Source: DASVWH01 sp036389715
Lineage (GTDB): Bacteria > Acidobacteriota > Blastocatellia > Pyrinomonadales > Pyrinomonadaceae
Reading direction: 5' to 3'
Assembly (NCBI GenBank): GCA_036389715.1
Contig: DASVWH010000029.1
Location: 1 to 46,862, forward strand
DNA length: 46,862 nt
Below, piece after piece: positions 6,729-15,684 of the stretch. The number at the start of each line of letters is the position of its first letter. The stretch's first letter is position 1. A program made the position numbers and the translations under genes. The notes beneath the pieces were generated by a model that saw nothing but the letters and a program-made list of their open reading frames with translations, was not told the DNA's origin and did no database searches.

Positions 6729-9284
6729 ATGGCAAAGAATCTGGTCATCGTCGAATCGCCCGCCAAGGCCAAGACGATCAATAAATATCTGGGGAAAGAC
6801 TATCTCGTGATGGCCTCCATCGGGCACATCAAGGACCTGCCCTCTAAGGGCCTGGGCGTTGATGTCGAGCACGATTTCGAGACGACCTACGAGCTGATTC
6901 CCGATACTAAAAAGCGCAACAACCGAAAGATCGTCGGCGATTTGAAGCGTGCCGCGAAGGAGGCCGAGGCCATCTTCCTGGCCGCCGACCCGGACCGCGA
7001 AGGCGAGGCCATCTGCCAGCACCTCGCGGAGGAGATCGTGCCGAAGCGGCCACGCAAGCCCTCCTTTCGCGTGATGTTCAACGAGATCACGAAGCGCGCC
7101 GTGCAGGAGGCCTTCAACGAGCCGAAGCAGATTGACGCGAACCTCGTAGACGCACAGCAGGCGCGCCGCGTCCTGGACCGCCTGGTCGGCTACAAGGTCT
7201 CGCCGCTTCTGTGCCGCACGGTGGGGGGCCGCCTGAGCGCGGGCCGCGTGCAGTCCGTCGCGCTCAGGATGGTCGTCGAGCGCGAGCGCGAGATAGAGGC
7301 TTTCGTCAAGACCGAATACTGGACCGTCACGGCCAACCTCGGGGCCAAACTGCCCCCGGCCTTCGATGCGCGTCTTTTCAAGGTCGGCGAGCAGACCGTC
7401 AAGACCGGCGGCTTCGACCAGGACTTGAAGAAGAACGAAATCCTGATCGGCAATGAGGTGCAGGCCGCGGAGATCGTCGCCGAAGCGGAGCAGCAGAATT
7501 ACTCCGTCGCGGAAGTCTCGACCAAGGAGCGCAAGCGCAACCCTGTCCCGCCCTTCATCACCTCCAAGTTGCAGCAGGAGGCTTCGCGCAAGCTCGGCTT
7601 CGCCGTCAAGAAGACGATGATGCTGGCCCAGAAGCTCTACGAGGGCATTGATGTCGGCTCGGAGGGCGCGGTCGGACTCATCACCTACATGCGCACGGAT
7701 TCGACGCGCGTTTCGGACGCCGCTCTGAACGAGGTGCGCGATTTTATCGGCGGGCAGTACGGCGCGCCGTATCTTCCCGAAAAGGCCATCCATTACCGCT
7801 CGAAGAAGGACGCGCAGGATGCTCACGAGGCGATTCGCCCGACCGACATCACGCGCACTCCCGATTCGATGGAGAGGTATCTCAACAAAGAGGAGCTGAA
7901 GCTGTATCGACTGATCTGGCAGCGGTTCGTCGCTTCGCAGATGATGCCCGCCGTCTTCGACCAGACGACGATTGACATCGCGGCCGGACGCTTTATCTTC
8001 CGCGCCACGGGTTCCGTCCAGAAGTTCGACGGCTTCCTGAAGGTCTACCAGGAAGGGCGCGACGAGAAAGCGGAGGACGACGAAGAGGCCGAGCGCAAGC
8101 TGCCGCTGGTGGAAAAGGGCGAAGCCTTAAAGCTCAACTCGGTCTCGCCGGAGCAGCATTTTACGGAGCCCCCGCCGCGCTACACGGAGGCCACGCTGGT
8201 CAAGGCCCTCGAAGAGAAGGGCATCGGCCGTCCTTCGACCTATGCCGCGATCATGACGACTATTATTGACCGCGAGTACGTCGAAAAACACGAGGGACGT
8301 TTTCATCCGACCGCGCTCGGGATGACGGTCAACGACCTGCTGGTCGCCAGCTTCGACGATCTCTTCAACGAGACCTACACGGCGCGGATGGAACACGCGC
8401 TCGACGAGATTGAAGATGGCAAGCTGAAATGGACGGCGGCGCTCAGGGAGTTCTACGACAAGTTTGCGAAGGACTTGAAGACGGCCGAGACGCAGATGAA
8501 GGCTGCCAAGCAGCAGTCAATCCCGACCGACGAGACCTGTGAGAATTGCAGCTCCCCGATGGTCATCAAGTTCGGGCGCTTCGGGCAATTCCTGGCTTGC
8601 TCGAACTATCCGGAATGCCGGACGACGCGCGAGATTGCGAAAACGGCGGGCGCCGGCGAGGCGGAGGCACAGTCTTCGACGAGCGCGGCGACGGCTGCGA
8701 CCGCTGCGGCGGGCGGCGAAGAAGCGGCCGAAGAGTGTGAGCTGTGCGGGAAGCCGATGGCGCTGAAGCGCGGGCGCTTCGGGCAATTTCTCGGCTGCAC
8801 GGGCTATCCCGACTGCCGCAACATACGCAAGATTGCCAAGAGCGGTGCGGTCGCGCCCGCGCCCGTCCCGCTCGACGAGAAATGTCCCGTAGACGGCGCG
8901 CAGCTGGTCCTGCGTCACGGACGCTTCGGCGAATTCGTCTCCTGCTCAAACTATCCGAAGTGCAGCTATATCAAGCGCGAGACGACGGGCGTGGCCTGCC
9001 CGCGGCCGGGCTGCAAGGGCGAGATCGTCGTCAAGAAATCGAAGCGCGGCAAAGTCTTCTACGGCTGCTCGGAGTATCCGAAGTGCGATACGGTCTACTG
9101 GGACAAGCCGGTCATAGAGCCCTGCCCGAACTGCGGCGCGCCGTTTCTCCTTGAGAAGACGACGAAGAAGGAAGGGACGATTCATTACTGCGCGAAGGAA
9201 GGCTGCGGCTACCGGCAGACGGCCGGGAAGGCTCCCGTCATTCAACCCGCCGCCCCGCCCGGTGACCGCCGCATCGCAAGCTGA
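6729..9284 (+). CDS. topA: DNA topoisomerase I
   Basis: An 851-residue type IA topoisomerase that relaxes negative supercoils. The N-terminus NLVIVESPAKAKTINKYLG starts the TOPRIM domain, which also carries DPDREGEAI. The catalytic Tyr is residue 320 in LITYMRTDSTR. The C-terminal third carries five zinc-ribbon units between about residues 603 and 825, each with paired cysteines; the last three follow an Ala/Glu-rich linker at about 640-670. A strong hairpin terminator lies 57 bp downstream. Confidence 0.98.
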   Translation: MAKNLVIVESPAKAKTINKYLGKDYLVMASIGHIKDLPSKGLGVDVEHDFETTYELIPDTKKRNNRKIVGDLKRAAKEAEAIFLAADPDREGEAICQHLAEEIVPKRPRKPSFRVMFNEITKRAVQEAFNEPKQIDANLVDAQQARRVLDRLVGYKVSPLLCRTVGGRLSAGRVQSVALRMVVEREREIEAFVKTEYWTVTANLGAKLPPAFDARLFKVGEQTVKTGGFDQDLKKNEILIGNEVQAAEIVAEAEQQNYSVAEVSTKERKRNPVPPFITSKLQQEASRKLGFAVKKTMMLAQKLYEGIDVGSEGAVGLITYMRTDSTRVSDAALNEVRDFIGGQYGAPYLPEKAIHYRSKKDAQDAHEAIRPTDITRTPDSMERYLNKEELKLYRLIWQRFVASQMMPAVFDQTTIDIAAGRFIFRATGSVQKFDGFLKVYQEGRDEKAEDDEEAERKLPLVEKGEALKLNSVSPEQHFTEPPPRYTEATLVKALEEKGIGRPSTYAAIMTTIIDREYVEKHEGRFHPTALGMTVNDLLVASFDDLFNETYTARMEHALDEIEDGKLKWTAALREFYDKFAKDLKTAETQMKAAKQQSIPTDETCENCSSPMVIKFGRFGQFLACSNYPECRTTREIAKTAGAGEAEAQSSTSAATAATAAAGGEEAAEECELCGKPMALKRGRFGQFLGCTGYPDCRNIRKIAKSGAVAPAPVPLDEKCPVDGAQLVLRHGRFGEFVSCSNYPKCSYIKRETTGVACPRPGCKGEIVVKKSKRGKVFYGCSEYPKCDTVYWDKPVIEPCPNCGAPFLLEKTTKKEGTIHYCAKEGCGYRQTAGKAPVIQPAAPPGDRRIAS

Positions 9285-9340
9285 AAAATCCGGCTTCACA
9301 ACGGAACAGCCGGACCAGCAGCAGTGCCGCACTACTCAAT

Positions 9341-9396
9341 AATCGGCCCGCATGATTGCATCTGATTGACTCAATCATGCGGGCCGATTATTTCTT
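9341..9396. terminator. bidirectional intrinsic terminator after topA
   Basis: A perfect 18-bp inverted repeat (9341-9358 and 9372-9389) with a 13-nt loop is followed by ATTTCTT on the plus strand. It separates the convergent topA (plus) and CBS-domain gene (minus). Confidence 0.85.
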
Positions 9397-9413
9397 AATC
9401 GTGAGGGAAACTC

Positions 9414-9926
9414 TTACCAGTCCGCCTGCGCGATGTACTTCAGGACGCCCTTGATGGAGGCGACGGCGTAGCTCCCATCCGCCCGCCTGACCGGCACGTG
9501 CCGGTAGCGCCCGACCGCCATCTTGTTGAGCGCGGCCGCCACCGAATCCGTCTCTTCAAGGGCCTCCGGGTTAACCCTCATCAGCTCGCCGACGGCGACC
9601 GGCGGCTCACCCGCCTTCGCGCCCGCCAGCTTGCAGAGCACGTCGTGCTCCGTGAAGATGCCAACCAGCTTGTCGCCTTCGAGCACCAGCGCGCAGCCCG
9701 TGCCCGCCTCTTTCATCCGACGCGCCACCGCGAGCGCCGAATCCGGCGGCTCGGCCAGGACACTCTCTTCCTGGTCCAGGTGGCCCAGGTTATCCTCCAT
9801 CACCGAACGCGCGAGCCCGGCGGTCGCGTCCGCGCGCGGCACGTCCAGATCGCGAAACGACTTCATGCAGTTGTCGCAACGGTCCATGCCTTCGATATTA
9901 TCGTGTCCGCAAGAAGGGCAAATCAT
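9414..9926 (-). CDS. zinc-ribbon plus CBS-pair domain protein
   Basis: A 170-residue protein. The N-terminus has a CPSCG...CDNC zinc ribbon (residues 3-19). Two CBS motifs follow at about 48-105 and 110-168, with GIFTEHDVL and a GRYRHVPVRRADG segment typical of adenosine-nucleotide binding CBS pairs. ATG at 9926 begins directly with the ribbon (MICPSCG); longer upstream frames run into repeat-like sequence. Last gene of the korAB operon, about 130 bp after korB. A second CBS protein heads the same operon, which suggests that oxidoreductase function or expression responds to adenylate charge (inference). Confidence 0.88.
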   Translation of the reverse strand: MICPSCGHDNIEGMDRCDNCMKSFRDLDVPRADATAGLARSVMEDNLGHLDQEESVLAEPPDSALAVARRMKEAGTGCALVLEGDKLVGIFTEHDVLCKLAGAKAGEPPVAVGELMRVNPEALEETDSVAAALNKMAVGRYRHVPVRRADGSYAVASIKGVLKYIAQADW

Positions 9927-10055
9927 TCGTCGTTCAGCTCCATCATGGCAAAGGCGAAGGGCGAAAGTCGGAGACAAAGGCTTTCGGCTTTTAAACCGAA
10001 CGTGTAATCGCGTTGCGGTCCTCTACCCGGCTCGCGCGCGCCTCTTCACTCCCGT

Positions 10056-11183
10056 TTACTCGACCGTCCACATCTCGCCGCTGTTGATGAGTTTTTCGAG
10101 ACTGCCGGGGCCGGATTTGGCGATGGCGGCTTCGATCTGCGCGGCCATCATGTCTTCGTAGGTGTCGCGCTCGACGGCGCGGAAGATGCCGACGGGCTGC
10201 GGAAAGTCCGGCTGCTCCATGCGGGCGAGCATGAAGGCGACCGACGGGTCCTTGAGATGAATGTCGTGGACCAGAAGATCGTTTTCCGTCAGTCCAGTCT
10301 CGCCGCCCAGTTGGACGACTTCCGGCTGCGCGCCGTTCATCCGAATCCCCTTGTCGCGGTTCTTGCCGTAGACCATCGGCTTGCCATGCTCAAGGTAGAT
10401 CATGTGGTCGGAGCGCACGCTGCGTTCTGCGAAGTAGTCGAACGCGCCGTCGTTGAAGATGTTGCAGTTCTGGTAGACCTCAACGAAGGAGACGCCCTTA
10501 TGACGCGCCGCCGCTTCGATCACCGGGCCGAGATGCTTGACATCAATATCGAGCGAGCGTGCGACGAACGTGGCCTCGCTCGCAATCGCCACCGAGAGCG
10601 GGTTGAGCGGATAGTCGATGACGCCCATCGGCGTTGATTTCGTCTTCTTGCCCAATTCGGAAGTCGGGCTGTACTGTCCCTTCGTCAAACCGTAGATGCG
10701 GTTGTTGAAGAGGATGTAATTGAGGTCCAGGTTACGACGGATGGCGTGCATGAAATGGTTGCCGCCGATTGAGAGCGCGTCGCCGTCGCCCGTCACCACC
10801 CAGACGCTCAGGTCCGGGTTGGCGGCCTTGATGCCGGTCGCGACCGCGGGCGCGCGCCCGTGAATCGAGTGAAACCCGTAGGTGTTCATGTAGTAGGGGA
10901 AGCGCGAGGAACAGCCGATGCCGGAGACGAAGACGATCTTCTCGCGCTGGAGCCCGAGTTCGGGCATGACCTTCTGCACGTTGTTCAGGATGGAGTAGTC
11001 GCCGCAGCCCGGACACCAGCGCACTTCCTGCCCGGAAACGAAGTCCTGCTTGGTCAGCTTAACCGGCGCGGGCGCTTGCTCCCTGGCGGCGGTAGAGCCC
11101 GCGTAAGGCTCGCCCGACGCGGCCGCCTCCGGGTTATCCTTGAATTTATCCTGCCCGTTTGTTCCGTTACCACTTGTGCTCAT
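10056..11183 (-). CDS. korB: 2-oxoacid:ferredoxin oxidoreductase subunit beta (2-oxoglutarate type)
   Basis: A 375-residue TPP-binding beta subunit. It carries WCPGCGDYSIL (a cysteine pair of the [4Fe-4S] site), GDGDALSIGGNHFMHA with the GDG thiamine-diphosphate motif, and NNRIYGLTKGQ. With korA it would convert 2-oxoglutarate or a related 2-oxoacid, CoA and oxidised ferredoxin into acyl-CoA, CO2 and reduced ferredoxin. The ATG at 11183 is fixed by AAGGAG six bases upstream; the TTG six bases further up would abut that site. Residues 1-40 are a low-complexity extension. An Uma2 gene separates it from korA. Confidence 0.93.
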   Translation of the reverse strand: MSTSGNGTNGQDKFKDNPEAAASGEPYAGSTAAREQAPAPVKLTKQDFVSGQEVRWCPGCGDYSILNNVQKVMPELGLQREKIVFVSGIGCSSRFPYYMNTYGFHSIHGRAPAVATGIKAANPDLSVWVVTGDGDALSIGGNHFMHAIRRNLDLNYILFNNRIYGLTKGQYSPTSELGKKTKSTPMGVIDYPLNPLSVAIASEATFVARSLDIDVKHLGPVIEAAARHKGVSFVEVYQNCNIFNDGAFDYFAERSVRSDHMIYLEHGKPMVYGKNRDKGIRMNGAQPEVVQLGGETGLTENDLLVHDIHLKDPSVAFMLARMEQPDFPQPVGIFRAVERDTYEDMMAAQIEAAIAKSGPGSLEKLINSGEMWTVE

Positions 11184-11202
11184 TATCAACTCCTTGGCGA
11201 CG

Positions 11203-11760
11203 CTAGACGGTGAAAAGTTCGGCGATGGGAATTTGAAAGCCAGGCACGACCGCGCCGCCGTCGAGCATGTCTTTCTCCGTTAAGATATTGATGTCGGTCA
11301 GTGAGCGATAGACCGTGACCGTGTGGAGCTTCGGGCTGACGACCCAAACCACCCCGGTCCCGGCCGCGAGCCACTCCTGCACTTTCTCTTCAACCTCGCT
11401 AATGGTATCACCCGGACTGTTGACTTCGACGGCCAGGTCAGGGGCTCCGACCCAATAGCCTGACGTACTTTCCGGCCCTTCAACGCGCTCCTGTCGAATG
11501 AAGGCGATGTCGGGAGCGCACACCGTATCGGGATTGCTCCTGAGCTTGAAACCCGTTTCCGCAGCGTAAACCTGACCCAGCTTTTTTTCTTTAACGTACT
11601 GGTGAAGAGGCCCGCCGAGCGCCATCATGATTCTGCCGTGGTTATGTCCTGCCGGAGACATCTGCCGGAGTTCTCCTTCAATGAGTTCATAGCGAGACTT
11701 TCCCCGGGGCAGTTCCAGCAACTCTTCGGCCGTCATCAATTTTGTTTCAGTCGAACTCAC
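11203..11760 (-). CDS. Uma2 family (DUF820, PD-(D/E)XK) endonuclease-like protein
   Basis: A 185-residue Uma2/DUF820 protein. The N-terminal TAEELLELPRGKSRYELIEGEL, central AETGFKL..PDTVCAPDIAFI and PDLAVEVNSPGDTISEVEEK carry the Asp/Glu/Lys set of the restriction-like PD-(D/E)XK fold. Uma2 proteins are abundant in cyanobacteria and Acidobacteria and their role is largely unknown. The start overlaps the korA stop by 4 bp and the stop lies 19 bp before korB, so it is translated within the korAB operon. This position is unusual for a nuclease-like gene. Confidence 0.92.
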   Translation of the reverse strand: MSSTETKLMTAEELLELPRGKSRYELIEGELRQMSPAGHNHGRIMMALGGPLHQYVKEKKLGQVYAAETGFKLRSNPDTVCAPDIAFIRQERVEGPESTSGYWVGAPDLAVEVNSPGDTISEVEEKVQEWLAAGTGVVWVVSPKLHTVTVYRSLTDINILTEKDMLDGGAVVPGFQIPIAELFTV

Positions 11761-13616
11761 AAATACTCCTCGACCTTGCCGATGATCTCGCGAATCTGGA
11801 AGGGACGGCCCTTGACCTTCGAGAAGGCCACGGCGTCAATCAGGTACTTGGCGCGAATCATCGTGCAGAGTTGTCCGAGATTCATCTCCGGCACGATCAC
11901 GGTCTCAAAGCTCCTGAGCACTTCGCCGAGGTTCTTCGGGAAGGGGTTGAGATAGCGCAGGTGCGCGGCGGAGACGGACTTGCCCTCGCGCTGCAACCTC
12001 TCGACCGCCGAAGTGATGGAGCCGTAGGTCGAGCCCCAGCCGAGCACGAGCACCTTGCCCGATTTCTCGCCGAAGACCTCCAGGGCCGGAATGTCGTTGG
12101 CCGCGCGGTCAACCTTCTCCTGCCTGAGCTTGACCATGAAGTGATGGTTCTCGGGGTCGTAGTTGACGTTGCCCGTCAGGTGCTGCTTTTCGATGCCGCC
12201 GATGCGATGCTCCAGGCCGGGCGTGCCGGGGATGGCGAAGGGGCGTGCGAGCGTCTCTTCGTCGCGCGCGTAGGGCATGAAGTTCTCCGGGTCGCTGGCA
12301 AACTTGACCTCGATCTGCGGCAGGTCTGCGACTTCGGGCACGGCCCAGGGCTCGGCCCCGTTGGCCAGATACCCGTCCGAGAGATAGAAGACCGGCGACA
12401 TGTACTTGAAGGCCAAACGCACGGCTTCGACCGCCATGTGGAAGCAGTCGGCGGGCGTCGAGGGCGCGATGACGATGGCCGGGCACTCGCCGTTGCGTCC
12501 CCAGACGGCCTGGAAGAGGTCCGCCTGCTCGGTCTTGGTCGGCAAGCCGGTCGAAGGACCGCCGCGCTGGACGTTGATGATGATTAGCGGCAGCTCCGCC
12601 ATGACGGCCAGGCCGATGGCCTCCTGCTTGAGCGCCACGCCAGGGCCGGAGGTTCCCGTCAGTCCGATCTGCCCTGCGAAGCTCGCGCCGATGGCCGCGC
12701 AGACGGCCGCTATCTCATCTTCGGCCTGAAAAGTCTTGACGCCGAAATTCTTATGCCGCGCCAGCTCATGCAGAATATCGGAGGCGGGCGTGATCGGGTA
12801 CGAGCCGTAGAAGAGCGGGCGCGAGGCCAGTTGCGAGGCGGCGATGAAGCCTATCGCAGTCGCTTCGTTGCCGGTGATCTTGCGATACTTGCCGGGAGCA
12901 ATCTGCGCTTTCTTGACCGTGTAATGAGTGGTGAAAACCTCCGTCGTGTCGGCGAAGTTGTAGCCGGTCTTGACCGCAATCTCGTTGGCCTTGGCCACTT
13001 CCGGGACCTTCGCAAACTTGCTCTGAATCCACTTGATGGTCGGTTCCATCGGGCGGTCGTAGAGCCAGTAGAGGACGCCGAGCGCGAAGAAGTTCTTGCA
13101 GCGGTCCATCTCCTTGCGCGAGAGCTGGACCTGCCCCTTGAGGGCGTTCATGTTGAGCGTCGTAATCGGCAGCCGGTGAACGCGATAACCCTTGAGCGTG
13201 TCGTCCTCCAAAGGGTTCGACTTGTAGGCGGCGTGTTCCAGGTTCGACGGCGTGAACTCGTCCGTGTTGATAATCAGCGTCCCGCCCTCTTCCAGGTCCG
13301 GGAGATTGACTTTGAGCGCCGCCGGGTTCATCGCAATCAGGACGTTGGGCTGGTCGCCGGGGGTGCGTATGTCCTGGCTGGAAAAGTTCAACTGAAAGCC
13401 GGAGACGCCGGGCAGGCTCCCCGCGGGTGCGCGAATCTCCGCCGGGAAATCAGGGAGCGTCGAGATGTCGTTGCCGACCACGGCCGACGTGTTCGTGAAT
13501 TGAGTGCCCGTCAACTGCATCCCGTCGCCCGAATCTCCGGCGAAGCGAATCGTCACGGTCTCCAACTCTTCCATGTGCTTGTCCTGTTCGACAGGATTTT
13601 CGATGACAGTGCTCAT
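11757..13616 (-). CDS. korA: 2-oxoacid:ferredoxin oxidoreductase, fused gamma-alpha subunit (2-oxoglutarate type)
   Basis: A 619-residue fusion. Residues about 18-200 are the gamma (catalytic CoA-binding) domain, starting RFAGDSGDGMQLTG. Residues about 230-619 are the alpha part with YGSYPITPASDILHELA, FQAEDEIAAVCAAIGAS and GTSGPGVALKQEAIGLA. This fused order is typical of KorA from aerobes and microaerophiles. It works with KorB, encoded two genes downstream. No ferredoxin gene is in the operon; the [2Fe-2S] ferredoxin at 18921 is a separate unit. The start at 13616 has AAGAGG about 13 nt upstream; Met15 is an alternative. Confidence 0.95.
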   Translation of the reverse strand: MSTVIENPVEQDKHMEELETVTIRFAGDSGDGMQLTGTQFTNTSAVVGNDISTLPDFPAEIRAPAGSLPGVSGFQLNFSSQDIRTPGDQPNVLIAMNPAALKVNLPDLEEGGTLIINTDEFTPSNLEHAAYKSNPLEDDTLKGYRVHRLPITTLNMNALKGQVQLSRKEMDRCKNFFALGVLYWLYDRPMEPTIKWIQSKFAKVPEVAKANEIAVKTGYNFADTTEVFTTHYTVKKAQIAPGKYRKITGNEATAIGFIAASQLASRPLFYGSYPITPASDILHELARHKNFGVKTFQAEDEIAAVCAAIGASFAGQIGLTGTSGPGVALKQEAIGLAVMAELPLIIINVQRGGPSTGLPTKTEQADLFQAVWGRNGECPAIVIAPSTPADCFHMAVEAVRLAFKYMSPVFYLSDGYLANGAEPWAVPEVADLPQIEVKFASDPENFMPYARDEETLARPFAIPGTPGLEHRIGGIEKQHLTGNVNYDPENHHFMVKLRQEKVDRAANDIPALEVFGEKSGKVLVLGWGSTYGSITSAVERLQREGKSVSAAHLRYLNPFPKNLGEVLRSFETVIVPEMNLGQLCTMIRAKYLIDAVAFSKVKGRPFQIREIIGKVEEYL

Positions 13617-13659
13617 TACTTGCTGATGACCTCTTCGTTAATAAGAATGCGGAAAAGAA

Positions 13660-13760
13660 TTTAATCATTTCATCATTGATTCATTTACTCATTTAGCCAT
13701 CTGGTAGCTCAATGAATCAATCACTAAATGATGAAATGACTAAACGAACAGATGAACAGA
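13660..13760. repeat. octad-armed inverted intergenic element B3
   Basis: Five octads of type TTNANTCA (13660-13699), a core TCTGGTAGCTCAA, then six octads of the inverse type (TGAATCAA, TCACTAAA, TGATGAAA, TGACTAAA, CGAACAGA, TGAACAGA; 13713-13760). It fills the gap between the korA leader and the stop of the upstream CBS gene (13767). The core shares AGCTCAATGAATCA with B4. Confidence 0.75.
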
Positions 13761-13766
13761 TCTCTT

Positions 13767-14294
13767 TCACCCGCCTTCGGGCGTGTCCATGACCTGGGCC
13801 GGGACGGGCGGCAGGTTCATCGCCTCTTTGGGGTAACTTTCGGCCAGGTACGTGATGATGTCGAAGACGGAGATCGAGCCGGTCAACTGGCCGTCTGTGA
13901 CCAGCGGAATGTTGCGATAGCCTTTTTCGTTCATGATGCGGACGGCATCACCGATGGTGGCCTCGGCCGTCAGGGTCTCGACCGCCGGGGACATCCATTC
14001 GCGGACGGGCGCGCTCAGGTTCACCTCTTCGCCGACGATCTTATTGAGCAGGTCGCGCTCGGTAAAGATGCCGAGGATGCGCCCCCCGTCGTCACAGATG
14101 ATGGCACAGCCGCCCTCGTCATCCTTCATCCGCTCGATAGCCTCGGACAAGGGCGTCTCGGGCGGGATGGAGACGAAATCCTCGGTCTCGAGCAGCGCGA
14201 CGCTCTCTGCTCTGACGCGATGCGGCGCATCTGTTTTGTCCGCGGGAGTTCGCGGTACGCGCTTCTGCTTTGCTGCGGGATTTTCGGTTGGCAT
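13767..14294 (-). CDS. CBS-pair domain protein
   Basis: A 175-residue protein with a basic, Pro/Ala-rich N-terminal 30 residues and two CBS motifs: about 42-98 (PPETPLSEAIERMKDDEGG, GIFTERDLLNKIVG) and about 105-160 (EKGYRNIPLVTDGQLTGSIS). CBS pairs bind AMP/ATP or S-adenosyl compounds and regulate partner proteins. It is the first gene of the korA-uma2-korB-CBS unit. ATG at 14294 (MPTENPAAKQK) is chosen; the longer upstream frame has no domain content. Confidence 0.88.
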   Translation of the reverse strand: MPTENPAAKQKRVPRTPADKTDAPHRVRAESVALLETEDFVSIPPETPLSEAIERMKDDEGGCAIICDDGGRILGIFTERDLLNKIVGEEVNLSAPVREWMSPAVETLTAEATIGDAVRIMNEKGYRNIPLVTDGQLTGSISVFDIITYLAESYPKEAMNLPPVPAQVMDTPEGG

Positions 14295-14403
14295 ATAAAG
14301 AGGGGTTTTGCTCCGTCCGTGATGGAAAACTTCAGTCGTGACCGAATCCAAATTGTACCAGCAAAACAAGAAAAAGGTGAAAGGCGAAGGGCGAGCGCCT
14401 TAT

Positions 14404-15570
14404 CTACTTGATTTCATAGGGCGACATTTCGGCCAGGCGTTTGACTATTCCCGGCAGGATGCGGAGCGTCTCTTCGATCTCGGCCGCGGTGTTATAGCGC
14501 CCGAGCGAGAAGCGGATGGAGCCCTGCGCCGCCGTGTAGGGAACATCCATCGCGCGCAGGACGGCAGAGGAAACATGCGACTCGGCGTTGCAGGCCGAGC
14601 CGGTCGAGACGCAGATGCCCGCTGCGTCCAGGTGCGCGAGGATGCTCTCGCCCTCGACGTACTCGAAGGAGATGTTCGACGTGTTGGGCAGGCGCAGCTC
14701 GCGGCTCCGAGTCCCGTTCAAACGGGCGTTGGGAATCGTGCCGAGAATCGTCTCCTCCAGCCTGTCTCGCAAGCGCCGCAGCTCCTCGTGCCCCTCGAAC
14801 CGCGACGCCAGCTCGCACGCCGCACCGAGCGCGACGATGTACGGCACGGCCTCCGTCCCGGCGCGCCGCCCTTGCTCCTGCCCGCCGCCGACGAGAAACG
14901 CCGGAAGGCGCACACCGTTTCTGACGTAGAGCGCGCCCGTGCCCTTCGGGGCGTGAAACTTGTGACCGGAGAGGGCGAAGAGATCAACGGGCCAGTCGCG
15001 CAAGTTGATGGGAATCTTGCCGACCGCCTGCACGCCGTCAACGTGAAAGACCGCCTCGCAACTCTCGCGCACGATGCGGCCCAGCTCCGCGACCGGAAAG
15101 AGCACGCCCGTCTCGTTGTTGGCCAGCATGACGGAGACCAGCGCCGTCTCCGGCCGGAGCGCCGCGCGCAGCTCTTCAGGCTTGAGCAGGCCTTGGCCGT
15201 CCACGTCCAGCCATGTCACTTCGTAGCCGTTTTGCTCCAACCTCTCGCAGAGATTGCGGACCGCCTCATGCTCAACGCGGGTCGTGACGATGTGTCGCCG
15301 CTCCGGGTTTTGTTCGAGCACGCCGCGGATGGCCCAGTTGTCGGACTCCGAGCCGCACGAGGTGAAGACGATCTCGCTCGCATCACTCGCGCCGAGGAGC
15401 GAGGCCACCTGCTCGCGCGCCCGCTCGACGCTGCGGCGCATCTCTCTGCCGAAGGTGTGAGCCGAAGACGGATTGCCGTAAAGCTCCGAGAGGTAGGGCT
15501 GCATCGCCTCGCGGACTTCCGGCGCGACGCGCGTCGTCGCGTTGTTATCGAGATAAATAATCTCTCTCAT
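14404..15570 (-). CDS. nifS: cysteine desulfurase, NifS/IscS type
   Basis: A 388-residue class V aminotransferase-fold enzyme that takes sulfur from cysteine for Fe-S assembly. Visible are YLDNNATT at the N-terminus, GNPSSAHTFG, TSCGSESDNWAI, the PLP-lysine motif LSGHKFHAPKG, and the mobile-loop cysteine in STGSACNAESH. The ATG at 15570 gives MREIIYLDNNATT, the normal start. It lies 114 bp downstream of the nifU-like scaffold gene on the same strand. A selenocysteine lyase role is possible in an organism with selC but nothing in the sequence demands it. Confidence 0.95.
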   Translation of the reverse strand: MREIIYLDNNATTRVAPEVREAMQPYLSELYGNPSSAHTFGREMRRSVERAREQVASLLGASDASEIVFTSCGSESDNWAIRGVLEQNPERRHIVTTRVEHEAVRNLCERLEQNGYEVTWLDVDGQGLLKPEELRAALRPETALVSVMLANNETGVLFPVAELGRIVRESCEAVFHVDGVQAVGKIPINLRDWPVDLFALSGHKFHAPKGTGALYVRNGVRLPAFLVGGGQEQGRRAGTEAVPYIVALGAACELASRFEGHEELRRLRDRLEETILGTIPNARLNGTRSRELRLPNTSNISFEYVEGESILAHLDAAGICVSTGSACNAESHVSSAVLRAMDVPYTAAQGSIRFSLGRYNTAAEIEETLRILPGIVKRLAEMSPYEIK

Positions 15571-15684
15571 CCGGCCCACACTCCCCGTCGCCTGGCAGCC
15601 GCCGCAAAGCATCCGTCATGGCGCGAGACCGTCAGCCGGAAGGATGAGCGAAATGATGAGCATTGAGCTTGAGTAATCATGCTT

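Noticed and set aside
6723..7826. Long open frame antisense to topA
   Set aside because: It mirrors the topA codons in a GC-rich gene and has no recognisable domain.
14338..15666. Long open frame antisense to nifS
   Set aside because: Shadow of a highly conserved gene on the other strand; Arg/Ala-rich composition and no motif.
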